A DNA stretch of 50,874 nucleotides from UBA1535 sp964371035 (GTDB lineage Bacteria > Bacillota > Clostridia > Tissierellales > Sedimentibacteraceae). Both the position numbers and the translations under genes were made by a program. Positions 34,487-42,973 of this stretch are shown in pieces. Every line of letters starts with the position of its first letter. Within the stretch, counting starts at the first letter, position 1. Location of the stretch: the NCBI GenBank assembly GCA_964371035.1, contig CAYJLG010000018.1, forward strand, positions 1 through 50,874, given 5' to 3'. The notes under the pieces were generated by a model. That model was not told the DNA's origin, did no database searches, and saw nothing but the letters and a program-made list of their open reading frames with translations.

Positions 34487-34495
34487 ACAAAAAAA

Positions 34496-34693
34496 TCAAT
34501 TAATATTATTCTCCTTAACTATTTCTTTTGTTCTTCTTTCTACTTCTTTTCTAGGCAACCATACCTGCCGATTGCAAGTGTTGCATTTTAAACGAAAATC
34601 AGCTCCGATCCTCAATATTTCCCAATCATATCCTCCACAAGGATGCTGTTTTTTCAATTTCACAACATCTCCTACATTAATTTCCATAGGCAT
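34496..34693 (-). CDS. DUF951 small protein (YyzM-like)
   Basis: A 65-residue protein with the conserved layout of DUF951: an SH3-like start (INVGDVVKLKKQHPCGGYDW), a central IGADFRLKC and a C-terminal LPRKEVERR. Three cysteines (Cys19, Cys36, Cys39) could hold a metal. Its function is unknown, and it is found across Firmicutes near the origin, often near parB/ychF. AGAGGTG precedes ATG 34693, favouring this start over the ATG two codons later. The MITE-like copy C abuts its 3' end. Confidence 0.85.
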   Translation of the reverse strand: MPMEINVGDVVKLKKQHPCGGYDWEILRIGADFRLKCNTCNRQVWLPRKEVERRTKEIVKENNIN

Positions 34694-34773
34694 AATCGCA
34701 CCTCTTTCATTTAACTATCCATACTTCAATTTCATAATTTTTTCTGTGTGACTAAACTACATCTTATTATATA

Positions 34774-34835
34774 TTGTATTTCAGCATTTTATGTAAAAAT
34801 CTATAAACTGATATATTTATTCTGACTATTTCATA
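34774..34835 (+). repeat. Dispersed intergenic repeat family 2, copy 3 (diverged)
   Basis: TTGTATTTCAGCATTTTAT at 34775-34793 differs at one position from the corresponding part of copy 2, and the following 45 bases remain alignable with several changes. It lies in the gap between the DUF951 and YedF genes. Confidence 0.5.
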
Positions 34836-34866
34836 TTAACAGGCACTATGTATTTTAGTCATCATA

Positions 34867-35481
34867 TTATACAGTGATAACTTTATTGTCAGAATTAAGC
34901 AATTCGACAATATCATACATGTTAGAAATTTCTCCTATTTTTAATTTTTCTTTTAATTGATAAAAATCTAGACATGTTCCACATGAAACAATTTCTGTAC
35001 CCTCTTGCAACAGCTTGTTTAAATCATCTAAGCTATCAGAATTTTCACAAGCAATCTCTACTCCACTATTTAAAAATATTATAAATTTTGGATAGGGTTT
35101 TGTTTGAGATAACGTATAGATAAAACCTTTCATTAACAATTTCCCTAAATCTTCAGCACCCTTACCTAGCATGTTAGTGCCAATTAGATATCCTACTCCA
35201 TCATTACGATTAACAATTTTTTCTATTTCAAAATTTAGATCTAATCCACGATTGTTTGATTCGTTGTTTTTATTTGATTTTGAAACAACTATTTCTAAAT
35301 CTGCACCAATACTAGTCACTGTTGCGATATAATTCATTTTTTTGCAAAATTTTAATATATTTTCTTTAGCTGTAACATTATCAACTATTGTTTTAACTTT
35401 GTTTTCGTTTCCCTCTAGCGCTGATTTTGTCAAAATCAGCGGTTGAGGACAATTCAATTTTCTTGCATCTATTATTTTCAT
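34867..35481 (-). CDS. yedF: YedF-type sulfurtransferase-like protein (selenium/sulfur metabolism)
   Basis: A 204-residue two-domain protein. The N-terminal TusA/SirA-like domain begins MKIIDARKLNCPQPLILTK with the CPxP motif (Cys11). The C-terminal DsrE-like domain (about 90-200) contains VGYLIGTNMLGKGAEDLGKL and a Cys pair in SCGTCLDFY. This architecture defines the YedF family, which in Firmicutes is linked to selenium metabolism and to the class V aminotransferase encoded three genes upstream in the same direction. AAAGGTG precedes the ATG. Exact chemistry is unproven. Confidence 0.88.
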   Translation of the reverse strand: MKIIDARKLNCPQPLILTKSALEGNENKVKTIVDNVTAKENILKFCKKMNYIATVTSIGADLEIVVSKSNKNNESNNRGLDLNFEIEKIVNRNDGVGYLIGTNMLGKGAEDLGKLLMKGFIYTLSQTKPYPKFIIFLNSGVEIACENSDSLDDLNKLLQEGTEIVSCGTCLDFYQLKEKLKIGEISNMYDIVELLNSDNKVITV

Positions 35482-35515
35482 AAATCACCTTTCTTATACT
35501 ATTAATTTATTAATA

Positions 35516-36205
35516 TTAATTTTCAAAAAATCCTGTATTGGATAAGTAATTTAATATTATATTATTATCATAAAAAACTGTAGATGACATTGATTCTCGG
35601 ATTGATATGCTAAAATCACTTTCAGGCATCACACCTATAAACGGTGATAATAACGCAAATATGATAAAAGTCAAAATCACTCCTTCGGCTAATCCAAGCA
35701 CACCCCCACCAAATCTATTTGCTGTATTTAACAATGGTAACTTCACTATCAAGTTAATGACAAAAAATGCAACAAACAACACTAAGTATATTACTAAAAA
35801 TGTTAATAAAAATCCTAATGAATTCATCACAAAATTTGTAACTGTTTCTACCAATATAGAATAATCGTACTCAGTTAGGTTTCCAGTCATAGAATTTTCT
35901 ATAGCAGTTTCCATGCCTGTTGGCAATTGCATCCCTGTCAATATTTTTTCTATTATGCCATCTGTTCCAGATTTTAATATTTCTAAAATCCATTCCGCTC
36001 TACTATCTAGAAATTCAGAGATGCTGACTTCCAAATTTGTGAATTCTCTTAATATGTTTACAGTTATAAAACTGAATTGCTTTGCTAAGAAGAAAGTCGC
36101 GATCAAGCCTAATAGTTTGAAGATCATTTTTATCATTCCTGATAGCACGCCAAAAATTGTAAACAAGCCAAGACTAACTATAATTATTATATCTACTATA
36201 TTCAT
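35516..36205 (-). CDS. CvpA family membrane protein
   Basis: A 229-residue protein with four hydrophobic helices and the CvpA/colicin V production family pattern: MNIVDIIIIVSLGLFTIFGV at the start, then a second helix with a FLAKQF end, and in the second half LLNTANRFGGGVLGLAEGVI. The insert between helices 2 and 3 is amphipathic. Members affect envelope homeostasis and, in E. coli, purine-pathway/colicin V export. The role here is unclear. AGGAGG precedes the ATG, and a perfect parS site is immediately upstream of it. Confidence 0.85.
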   Translation of the reverse strand: MNIVDIIIIVSLGLFTIFGVLSGMIKMIFKLLGLIATFFLAKQFSFITVNILREFTNLEVSISEFLDSRAEWILEILKSGTDGIIEKILTGMQLPTGMETAIENSMTGNLTEYDYSILVETVTNFVMNSLGFLLTFLVIYLVLFVAFFVINLIVKLPLLNTANRFGGGVLGLAEGVILTFIIFALLSPFIGVMPESDFSISIRESMSSTVFYDNNIILNYLSNTGFFEN

Positions 36206-36216
36206 TTTGCCTCCTT

Positions 36217-36232
36217 TGTTTCACGTGAAACA
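36217..36232. promoter_or_regulatory. parS: parS chromosome-partitioning site
   Basis: TGTTTCACGTGAAACA is an exact copy of the 16-bp palindromic parS consensus bound by ParB/Spo0J. It lies in the short gap between the class V aminotransferase and CvpA genes, just before the CvpA ribosome site, and about 8 kb from parB. Confidence 0.95.
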
Positions 36233-36266
36233 TATATTATATGCACTTCTTTTCTTAGAGGGCGAT

Positions 36267-37409
36267 TTAAATCGCTTCTGAAATCTCATTGAGTGCATTA
36301 ATAGCACTATGTATTTCTTCTATCGTTGTAAAAGGTCCTACGCTAAATCTTACTGCTCCTATGTTTTCAGTTCCTATTGTCTTATGTGCCAATGGAGCAC
36401 AGTGCAATCCAGGTCTAACTGCAATTTTATATTTATCATTTAGTATCGAGGCTACATTGGAAGAATCCATGCCTATTATGTTAAGTGCTAATGCTCCTGA
36501 ACGCATGTTTTTATCTTTTGCGCCGTAAATTTCGATTTTAACGTTTTTTGACACCTCATCGATGAATGTATCCAAAAGTTTTTTTTCGTGGCTGTAAATC
36601 GATTTTATGCCTACGTTCAAAATGTATTTAATCCCAAAATTTAATCCAACTATACCTGGTAAATTCGGCGTTCCACTCTCAAGTTTGTCTGGATAAAAAT
36701 CTGGCTGAAGCAAACTAGATGATAAACTACCTGTCCCACCCTCAATCAAAGATTTTAAATCTACATTGTCAGCTAAAACTAAAATACCCACGCCTTGTGG
36801 GCCAAGTAAACCTTTGTGACCTGGTGCTACAAGCATAGATATGTTACATTCGTCCATGTCTATTTCTATAACTCCAGCACTTTGAGCAGCATCTACAACA
36901 TAAAATATATTGTTTTCTCTACAAATTCTACCGATATCTTTAATCGGCAAAATACTTCCTGTCAAATTTGATACATGTGTGGTAATTACAACTTTAGTAT
37001 TTGGTCTAATCTCTGAAACTAATGTATCTATATCTAGCAAGCCTTCAGAACTACATTCTACTATTGTATTTTCTACACCTATTTTTTCTAAAGCACGAAT
37101 CGGTCTAATCACAGAATTATGCTCCATTGAAGTCGTAATAACATGATCTCCTGGTTTCAAAACACCTTTTAATGCTAAATTTAAACTCTCTGTGGCACCA
37201 GAAGTAAAAATAACTCTCATTGGATCACTATTGTTGAAGAATTCTGATATCAATTCTCGAGTTTCATAAATAATTTTTGCACCTTCTATTGCCATATCAT
37301 GGCTTCCCCTACCTGGATTAGCACAATATCTAGTCATACAATCCATCATAGCTTCGTAAACTGAAGCTGGTTTAGGGAAAGTCGTAGCTGCATTATCAAA
37401 ATAAATCAA
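36267..37409 (-). CDS. Class V aminotransferase / cysteine desulfurase-like protein
   Basis: A PLP enzyme of about 380 residues from the SufS/CsdA-like branch that accompanies YedF in Firmicutes. It begins IYFDNAATTFPKPASVYEAM. The PLP lysine is in VAPGHKGLLGPQG, preceded by YVVDAAQSAGV. The catalytic Cys is in RPGLHCAPLAHKT. It would release sulfur or selenium from cysteine or selenocysteine. The start is taken as TTG 37409, giving MIYFDNAATT, with GGCAGGTG six bases before it. The GTG at 37418 overlaps that ribosome site and is a poorer choice. Confidence 0.88.
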   Translation of the reverse strand: MIYFDNAATTFPKPASVYEAMMDCMTRYCANPGRGSHDMAIEGAKIIYETRELISEFFNNSDPMRVIFTSGATESLNLALKGVLKPGDHVITTSMEHNSVIRPIRALEKIGVENTIVECSSEGLLDIDTLVSEIRPNTKVVITTHVSNLTGSILPIKDIGRICRENNIFYVVDAAQSAGVIEIDMDECNISMLVAPGHKGLLGPQGVGILVLADNVDLKSLIEGGTGSLSSSLLQPDFYPDKLESGTPNLPGIVGLNFGIKYILNVGIKSIYSHEKKLLDTFIDEVSKNVKIEIYGAKDKNMRSGALALNIIGMDSSNVASILNDKYKIAVRPGLHCAPLAHKTIGTENIGAVRFSVGPFTTIEEIHSAINALNEISEAI

Positions 37410-37418
37410 ATCTAACAC

Positions 37419-37873
37419 CTGCCTTCTATCAATACATGTTTTTTTAAATTATGTTTTTAAGTACATAAATATATCATTCTATCATATTATACATATAAAT
37501 TCTTAATCTTTTATTTAGCCAATTCATGTATAAGTATAATATATTTTTTTATTTCTTGCAAGCTAAGATAACAAAACTATTGTTATTATTCACAGTTAAC
37601 ATATGTACCCCTAAGGAAAAAATAATAAAATCTGTCGCTGGTACTCCAATTGGGAAGTTGTATGCTAACTTTTATTCGCAAAGTCATAACGCAGTGTATT
37701 TTGGGGGCTAAGCCAAAGATGACTATAACGCTCACAAAACTTCACACAACTTAATCCAATCTCCATAAGGCTTTCATATTTTATACTTTTTCCCTTATTT
37801 ACTCTAGAAATCGACTGTGAGTAGTAACATCTTTAAAAATAACAAGGCAGGTTGCCCTGCCAATTTTTGTATG
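37419..37873. other. 455-bp gene-free region with MITE-like copy D
   Basis: More than half is the repeat at 37582-37828. The remainder is AT-rich and holds the presumed but unclear promoter of the leftward aminotransferase gene and the 3' end of the CNBD gene. Open frames inside are repeat sequence. Confidence 0.6.
37582..37828 (+). repeat. MITE-like element family 1, copy D (247 bp, longest complete form)
   Basis: Ends GTTATTATTCACAGT and ACTGTGAGTAGTAAC are inverted. The left inner arm AAGGAAAAAATAATAAAA and the right inner arm TTTTATACTTTTTCCCTT are nearly complementary. The centre includes CGCAAAGTCATAACGCAGTG and GACTATAACGCTCACAAAAC, shared with copy B, and the right part is shared with all copies. 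No transposase is encoded, so mobilisation would need one elsewhere. Confidence 0.8.
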
Positions 37874-38293
37874 CTACTGTTTATCGATTTCTGAAAATGA
37901 TCTTTTGTTTTTTTCTCTTAATCTAGAACTTAATACACCCATAATATATCTTGCAATCATAGGTTGCTTAGAAAATAGTCTTTCAAAATTAGAATTGTTA
38001 ATAACAAGTACTAAAGAATTAGACAATGCTCTTGCACTAGCACTTCTAGGAAGGTTTTCTAAAAAAGTCATTTCTCCAAATAAGCTGCCTGCTTTCAATA
38101 TTGCAAGTGAAATTTCTGTGCCAGTATCACCTCTGAACAAAATTTCTACTTCACCTGACAATATGATATACATATCTTCTCCCTCATCGTTCTGCCTGAA
38201 AAAATACTGTCCTTCTTGAACTCTTAAAACATCATTTCTTTTACTGAAATACCCTGAGCGAACAAGGCTCGTTAAATCTAACAAAGTAAACAC
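37874..38293 (-). CDS. Stand-alone cyclic-nucleotide-binding domain protein
   Basis: A 139-residue protein that is essentially one cNMP-binding beta-roll with its C-terminal helix. The phosphate-binding cassette FGEMTFLENLPRSASARA keeps both the Glu and the Arg needed for cyclic nucleotide. The Crp HTH is absent, so it is not a transcription factor. It begins five bases after the K+ channel gene (TAG-AGAGG-GTG). Translation may start at GTG 38293 or, better spaced from AGAGGGTG, at TTG 38284. Together with the channel it looks like a cyclic-nucleotide-gated channel split into two polypeptides. The ligand could be cAMP or another cyclic nucleotide. Confidence 0.85.
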   Translation of the reverse strand: MFTLLDLTSLVRSGYFSKRNDVLRVQEGQYFFRQNDEGEDMYIILSGEVEILFRGDTGTEISLAILKAGSLFGEMTFLENLPRSASARALSNSLVLVINNSNFERLFSKQPMIARYIMGVLSSRLREKNKRSFSEIDKQ

Positions 38294-38298
38294 CCTCT

Positions 38299-39267
38299 CT
38301 AAATTACTATTTTTTTAGAAAAAATTGTTATCAATGCTCCTAATGACATATAGCCAAGTGCTGAAATGCACATTGCCAGAGCTTGACCTTGCCAACATGT
38401 AGGTAAAAAATCTCCATATCCTAATGTTACGAAAGTTACGAAACTAAAGTATAAAGGGCTCAAAGCTGAATTATAATCGCCCAAATCAATCCATGTAGGG
38501 TTTTGAATGATAATAATGCTGAAGATACCTAATAAAACTATATTCCATAGTAGCCATCTAATTATACTTTCTCCACAGTTACATGTCAATTTCCAAATAA
38601 AATATAAGTAAGCATGGTTCTTTTTAAAAGTCAATAAAAAATTTTGTGATTCCCATTGCTTTTTCATAGGCAAATTAGTACTCCAAGTATTGTTAGAACC
38701 TGTAACATAGCTTAAGATAGTTTTTTTTGAATAAATGGCACTACCCATTTCATGTATCTCATCAAAATTAGAATACGACATATCACAGTTACTGATATTT
38801 ACACTTCTAAAATTTGCATTATGAAAATCAGCTCCCCAAGTACAGCTATTTTTTAAATCAGCGTTACTCATATCTGCGTCTTTAGCAAATGCACCTATTA
38901 AAATAGAATTAGATAAATCACTTTTCCAAAACACACTACCTGTTAAATTCGCTCCCCATAAATTAACTCCTGACAATTTTGATTGTGACAAATCACAGTT
39001 CGTTAGGCTTGCTCTAAACAAGTTAACATTTGATAAATCACAACCATGTAAATCCAAATCTGAAATTTTAAGCTGTTCGCCTTGTTCACCATCTGTTTTT
39101 ACCCATATTTCATGTAAGTCTATCAAATTTTGGAAATTATAATCACCTATTTTATAAAATGAGGGACTATTGTATTCAGATTGAACTATTTTATTTTTTT
39201 TGCTTTTTTTAGGTGAAGTTCTTAAAATTTTTCTAATTTCTCTATTAAAAAGCATATCAAACAACAT
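38299..39267 (-). CDS. Pentapeptide-repeat two-helix potassium channel
   Basis: A 322-residue protein. After about 65 N-terminal residues comes a right-handed pentapeptide-repeat helix (about residues 70-175, units like ADLKN, CDLSN, ANLTG). A transmembrane helix follows (WLLWNIVLLGIFSIIII), then a pore loop with the K+ filter TLGYGD and a last helix (ALAMCISALGYMSLGALITI). The pore pattern is the Ion_trans_2 type of prokaryotic K+ channels. The pentapeptide domain would be cytosolic and could bind a partner protein. It is followed by the CNBD gene after five bases, implying joint function. GGGGAG precedes the ATG. Confidence 0.88.
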   Translation of the reverse strand: MLFDMLFNREIRKILRTSPKKSKKNKIVQSEYNSPSFYKIGDYNFQNLIDLHEIWVKTDGEQGEQLKISDLDLHGCDLSNVNLFRASLTNCDLSQSKLSGVNLWGANLTGSVFWKSDLSNSILIGAFAKDADMSNADLKNSCTWGADFHNANFRSVNISNCDMSYSNFDEIHEMGSAIYSKKTILSYVTGSNNTWSTNLPMKKQWESQNFLLTFKKNHAYLYFIWKLTCNCGESIIRWLLWNIVLLGIFSIIIIQNPTWIDLGDYNSALSPLYFSFVTFVTLGYGDFLPTCWQGQALAMCISALGYMSLGALITIFSKKIVI

Positions 39268-39340
39268 ACATTAAACATCTCCCCACAAAACATATTTATC
39301 ATATATACACAACCTCTTATATATATCGACAATTATAGAT

Positions 39341-39376
39341 AAAAAATTATCGGGCAATTATGAAATTGCCCGATAA
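39341..39376 (-). terminator. Terminator of the hydrogenase operon
   Basis: TTATCGGGCAATT pairs with AATTGCCCGATAA over 13 bp. On the minus strand the stem is followed by six T, ten bases after the hydA stop. Confidence 0.92.
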
Positions 39377-39385
39377 ATAATAACT

Positions 39386-41155
39386 TTACTTATATATTTC
39401 TCTTTTTGCGTAGTGAGTATGAAGTAATTTATGAGATAAATGTCCATTTGGTTTTCCTAAAAATTCATCATATAACTTGATGATTTCAGGGTTTTTATGT
39501 GACTTTCTAAGTACTTGAACTTTATCTTCTTCATAAAGTGCATTTGCTCTATTAATCTTTGGATTAACATCTAAACGCGCCTTAGCAGAAACGTGAGATT
39601 GACCACCACCGTGAACACATCCACCAGGGCAAGCCATAACTTCGATGAAGTGATATTCTTTCTCGCCTTTTTTAACTGCTTCTAAAACTTCAGCAGCATG
39701 CTTAGTGCTGTGTGCAACAGCTATCTTAACATCCACATCTTTTCCGCCGATTGGAAGAGTCAACGTAGCTTCTTTAACTCCTTGGATACCTCTAACTGCT
39801 TCATATTCAAAGTTTGGAAGATCTTGTCCTGTCAATACATCAGCAACAGTTCTAAGTGCAGCTTCCATAACTCCGCCTGTAGCTCCAAATATTGCACCTG
39901 CTCCAGTATATTCTCCCATGATTTGGTCGAATTTTTCACCTTCAGGCAATTCATTAAATCTGATTCTCGCTTGTTTGATCATATCGCCAAGCTCTCTTGT
40001 AGTAAGCGATATATCAACATCTCTTAACTCATCTACTTCCATCTCAGGTCTTGCAAGTTCAGTCTTCTTAGATGTACAAGGCATGATTGAAACTACAACC
40101 ATATTCTTTGGATCTACTCCCATTTTTTCAGCATAATATGTTTTTGCTATTGCACCAAACATTTGTTGAGGTGATTTACAAGTAGAAAGATTTGGTAAAA
40201 ATTCAGGATAATACATTTCACAATATCTTACCCATCCTGGTGAACAAGAAGTTATCATAGGTAGAACTCCACCTTCTGTAACTCTATGTAAAAGTTCATG
40301 ACCTTCTTCCATAATAGTTAAATCTGCAGAGAAGTTAGTATCAAATACTTTATCAAATCCTAATCTCTTTAATGCAGCAACCATCTTGTCAGTTACTCTT
40401 GTACCAACAGGAAGTCCAAATTCTTCTCCTAAAGATGCTCTAACAGCAGGAGCTGTTTGAACAATAACAAATTTATCTTTATCAGCGATTGCATCCCAAA
40501 CATCATCAACATAAGATCTTTCTCTTAGTGCTGCTACAGGACATGCAACTATACATTGTCCACAGTACACACAGTTAACATCTTTCATGCTATAATCAAA
40601 TGCAGGAGCAACTTCTGTCTCAAAACCTCTTTTAGTAAAGTCTAATACGCCAATTCCTTGAACGTCTTTACATACGCTTACGCATCTTCCACAAAGGATA
40701 CACTTGTTTGGGTCTCTTATAATAGAGAAAGATTTGTTGTCTATAGTACCGCCTCTTTTTTCGCCTTCGTATGAAACTTCTTTGATACCCATTTCATCAC
40801 AAAGTTTTTGCAGTTCACAAGATCCGTTTCTCTTACACATTAAACATTCTCTATCATGGCTTGCAAGTATAAGCTCAACATTTGTTCTTACAGCTTTTCT
40901 TACTTGTGGAGTATTTGTTCTTATGTTCATACCGTCTTGCACTTCAAGCACGCAAGAAGCAGGTAAATTTCTCATTGGTACTCCATTAACATCTGCTTCT
41001 ACAACACAAACTCTACAAGCAGCTATTTCATTAATATCTTTTAGGTAACAAAGTGATGGTATGTCAATACCTGCTTCACGAGCAGCCATTAACGCCGTGT
41101 AATTCTTAGGCACCATAACCTCAATACCATTAACAGTTACTTTAACTTTATCCAT
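39386..41155 (-). CDS. hydA: [FeFe] hydrogenase catalytic subunit, NADH-linked trimeric type
   Basis: A 589-residue H2-forming enzyme. Domains in order: a plant-type [2Fe-2S] domain (CYLKDINEIAACRVC), a His/Cys [4Fe-4S] site (HDRECLMCKRNGSC), two ferredoxin clusters (CILCGRCVSVC, CVYCGQCIVACP), the H-cluster domain with TSCSPGW, MPCTSKK and the final MACPGGCVHGGG, and a small-subunit tail. All H-cluster cysteines are present. With the two NAD/ferredoxin partner subunits upstream it should form a cytosolic NADH/ferredoxin-linked, probably electron-bifurcating complex that vents reductant from amino-acid fermentation. AGGTG precedes the ATG. Confidence 0.95.
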   Translation of the reverse strand: MDKVKVTVNGIEVMVPKNYTALMAAREAGIDIPSLCYLKDINEIAACRVCVVEADVNGVPMRNLPASCVLEVQDGMNIRTNTPQVRKAVRTNVELILASHDRECLMCKRNGSCELQKLCDEMGIKEVSYEGEKRGGTIDNKSFSIIRDPNKCILCGRCVSVCKDVQGIGVLDFTKRGFETEVAPAFDYSMKDVNCVYCGQCIVACPVAALRERSYVDDVWDAIADKDKFVIVQTAPAVRASLGEEFGLPVGTRVTDKMVAALKRLGFDKVFDTNFSADLTIMEEGHELLHRVTEGGVLPMITSCSPGWVRYCEMYYPEFLPNLSTCKSPQQMFGAIAKTYYAEKMGVDPKNMVVVSIMPCTSKKTELARPEMEVDELRDVDISLTTRELGDMIKQARIRFNELPEGEKFDQIMGEYTGAGAIFGATGGVMEAALRTVADVLTGQDLPNFEYEAVRGIQGVKEATLTLPIGGKDVDVKIAVAHSTKHAAEVLEAVKKGEKEYHFIEVMACPGGCVHGGGQSHVSAKARLDVNPKINRANALYEEDKVQVLRKSHKNPEIIKLYDEFLGKPNGHLSHKLLHTHYAKREIYK

Positions 41156-41172
41156 ATATTACACCTACCTTC

Positions 41173-42960
41173 TTAACCTTTAATAATTGCCTTGAATGGG
41201 CAAGAGTCGATACATGCACCACATTTAATACATGCTTCTTGATCAATAACATGCAATTCTTTAACTTTACCTTCAATTGCATTAACAGGACAAACCTTAG
41301 CACATTTTGTACAACCCTTACAACCATCTGTAATTGTAAAGTTTAACAATGCTTGACAAACTCCAGCAGGACACTTTTTCTCTAAAACGTGTGCTTCGTA
41401 TTCTTCTCTAAAATATTTCATAGTAGAAATTACAGGGTTTGGAGCTGTTTGTCCAAGTCCACAAAGAGAAGTTGTCTTAATGATTTCTCCTAATTCTTCT
41501 AATTTGTCAAGGTCTTCCATAGTAGCTTTTCCTTCAGTAATCTTGTCTAGAAGTTCAAGCATTCTCTTAGTACCTTCTCTACATGGAGTACACTTACCAC
41601 ATGATTCCTCAACAGTAAACTCAAGGAAAAATCTAGCAATATCAACCATACAGTTGTCTTCATCCATAACAATCATACCACCAGAACCCATCATTGATCC
41701 AAGCGAAGTAAGAGTGTCAAAATCTATCGGCGTATCTATATAATCTGATGTAATACATCCACCTGATGGTCCACCTGTCTGAACAGCTTTAAACGCTCTG
41801 CCGTTAGGACATCCGCCACCTATATCATATATAACTTCTCTTAATGAAGTTCCCATAGGTACTTCAACAAGACCTGTATTGCTTATTTTTCCACCAAGAG
41901 CAAATACTTTTGTTCCTGGAGATTTTTCAGTACCAAAGCTTCTAAACCAATCAGCACCGTATAGTATAATTTGAGGTACATTAGCTAGCGTTTCAACGTT
42001 GTTGATAATTGTTGGTTTGCCCCAAAGACCTTTGTTCGCAGGGAAAGGAGGTTTATTTCTTGACATACCTCTTTTACCTTCAATAGAAGCTATAAGAGCA
42101 GTTTCTTCTCCACATACAAACGCACCAGCGCCTAATCTGATTTCTAAGTCAAAATCAAAGTTAGATCCAAAAATGCCTTTACCTAAAAGTCCTAATTCTC
42201 TTGCTTGTCCAATAGCAATTTCAAGTCTATATACAGCTATAGGATATTCTGCTCTAACGTAAATGTAACCTTTAGTAGCACCTATCGCATAACCAGCTAA
42301 AGCCATTGCTTCAATTACTGCATGTGGATCTCCTTCAAGAACAGATCTGTCCATGAACGCACCTGGATCTCCTTCATCTGCATTACAAATGATATACTTT
42401 TGATCTGCTTGATTAGGTGCAGCAAAAGACCATTTAAGACCTGTAGAAAATCCACCGCCACCACGGCCTCTAAGTCCTGAATCTTTTACTACTTTAATTA
42501 CGTCTTCAGGAGTCATCTCTGTCAACGCTTTACCAAGAGCCATATATCCTTCTCTTGCAATATATTCATTGATTTCTTCAGGATTAATAGCACCACAATT
42601 TCTAAGTGCAATTCTTTTTTGTTTTTTATAAAAATCTAAATCATTAAGAGATTTAACATCTGTTTTGTTAGGATCTTCATATAAATATTTTTTTACTATT
42701 CTACCTTTAACTAAATGTTCATCAACAACTTCATCTACTCTGTCCAAAGTCATTTTTGCATAAAATGAACCTTCTGGGTAGATAATAACAATAGGACCTT
42801 CTTCACATAGTCCAAAACATCCTGTAGCTACAACTTGTACTTCTTTTTCTAAACCTTGCTCTTTAACTTTTTCAATAAATCTGTCCATTATTTGCATAGA
42901 TTTAGAAGATGTACAACCAGTTCCGCCACAAACCAAGACGTGTGATCTAAAAATAGCCAT
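41173..42960 (-). CDS. hydB: NuoF-like diaphorase subunit of the hydrogenase (HydB)
   Basis: A 595-residue flavoprotein. An N-terminal thioredoxin-like [2Fe-2S] domain (CGGTGCTSS, then ATGCFGLCEEGP) leads into the NADH/FMN-binding NuoF core (SGLRGRGGGGFSTGLKW and CNADEGDPGAFMDRSVLEGD). A [4Fe-4S] site (CGKCTPCREGTKRM, SLCGLG) follows, and a C-terminal two-cluster ferredoxin domain (CKGCTKCAKVCP, CIKCGACIDSCP). It oxidises NADH or reduces NAD+ and exchanges electrons with ferredoxin and HydA. It lies 17 bases upstream of hydA. AGGTAAAA-type ribosome site. Confidence 0.95.
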   Translation of the reverse strand: MAIFRSHVLVCGGTGCTSSKSMQIMDRFIEKVKEQGLEKEVQVVATGCFGLCEEGPIVIIYPEGSFYAKMTLDRVDEVVDEHLVKGRIVKKYLYEDPNKTDVKSLNDLDFYKKQKRIALRNCGAINPEEINEYIAREGYMALGKALTEMTPEDVIKVVKDSGLRGRGGGGFSTGLKWSFAAPNQADQKYIICNADEGDPGAFMDRSVLEGDPHAVIEAMALAGYAIGATKGYIYVRAEYPIAVYRLEIAIGQARELGLLGKGIFGSNFDFDLEIRLGAGAFVCGEETALIASIEGKRGMSRNKPPFPANKGLWGKPTIINNVETLANVPQIILYGADWFRSFGTEKSPGTKVFALGGKISNTGLVEVPMGTSLREVIYDIGGGCPNGRAFKAVQTGGPSGGCITSDYIDTPIDFDTLTSLGSMMGSGGMIVMDEDNCMVDIARFFLEFTVEESCGKCTPCREGTKRMLELLDKITEGKATMEDLDKLEELGEIIKTTSLCGLGQTAPNPVISTMKYFREEYEAHVLEKKCPAGVCQALLNFTITDGCKGCTKCAKVCPVNAIEGKVKELHVIDQEACIKCGACIDSCPFKAIIKG

Positions 42961-42973
42961 TTTTTACCTCCGA

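Noticed and set aside
37526..37711. A 61-codon open frame on the plus strand
   Set aside because: Most of it is the left half of repeat copy D, which is shared with non-coding copies.
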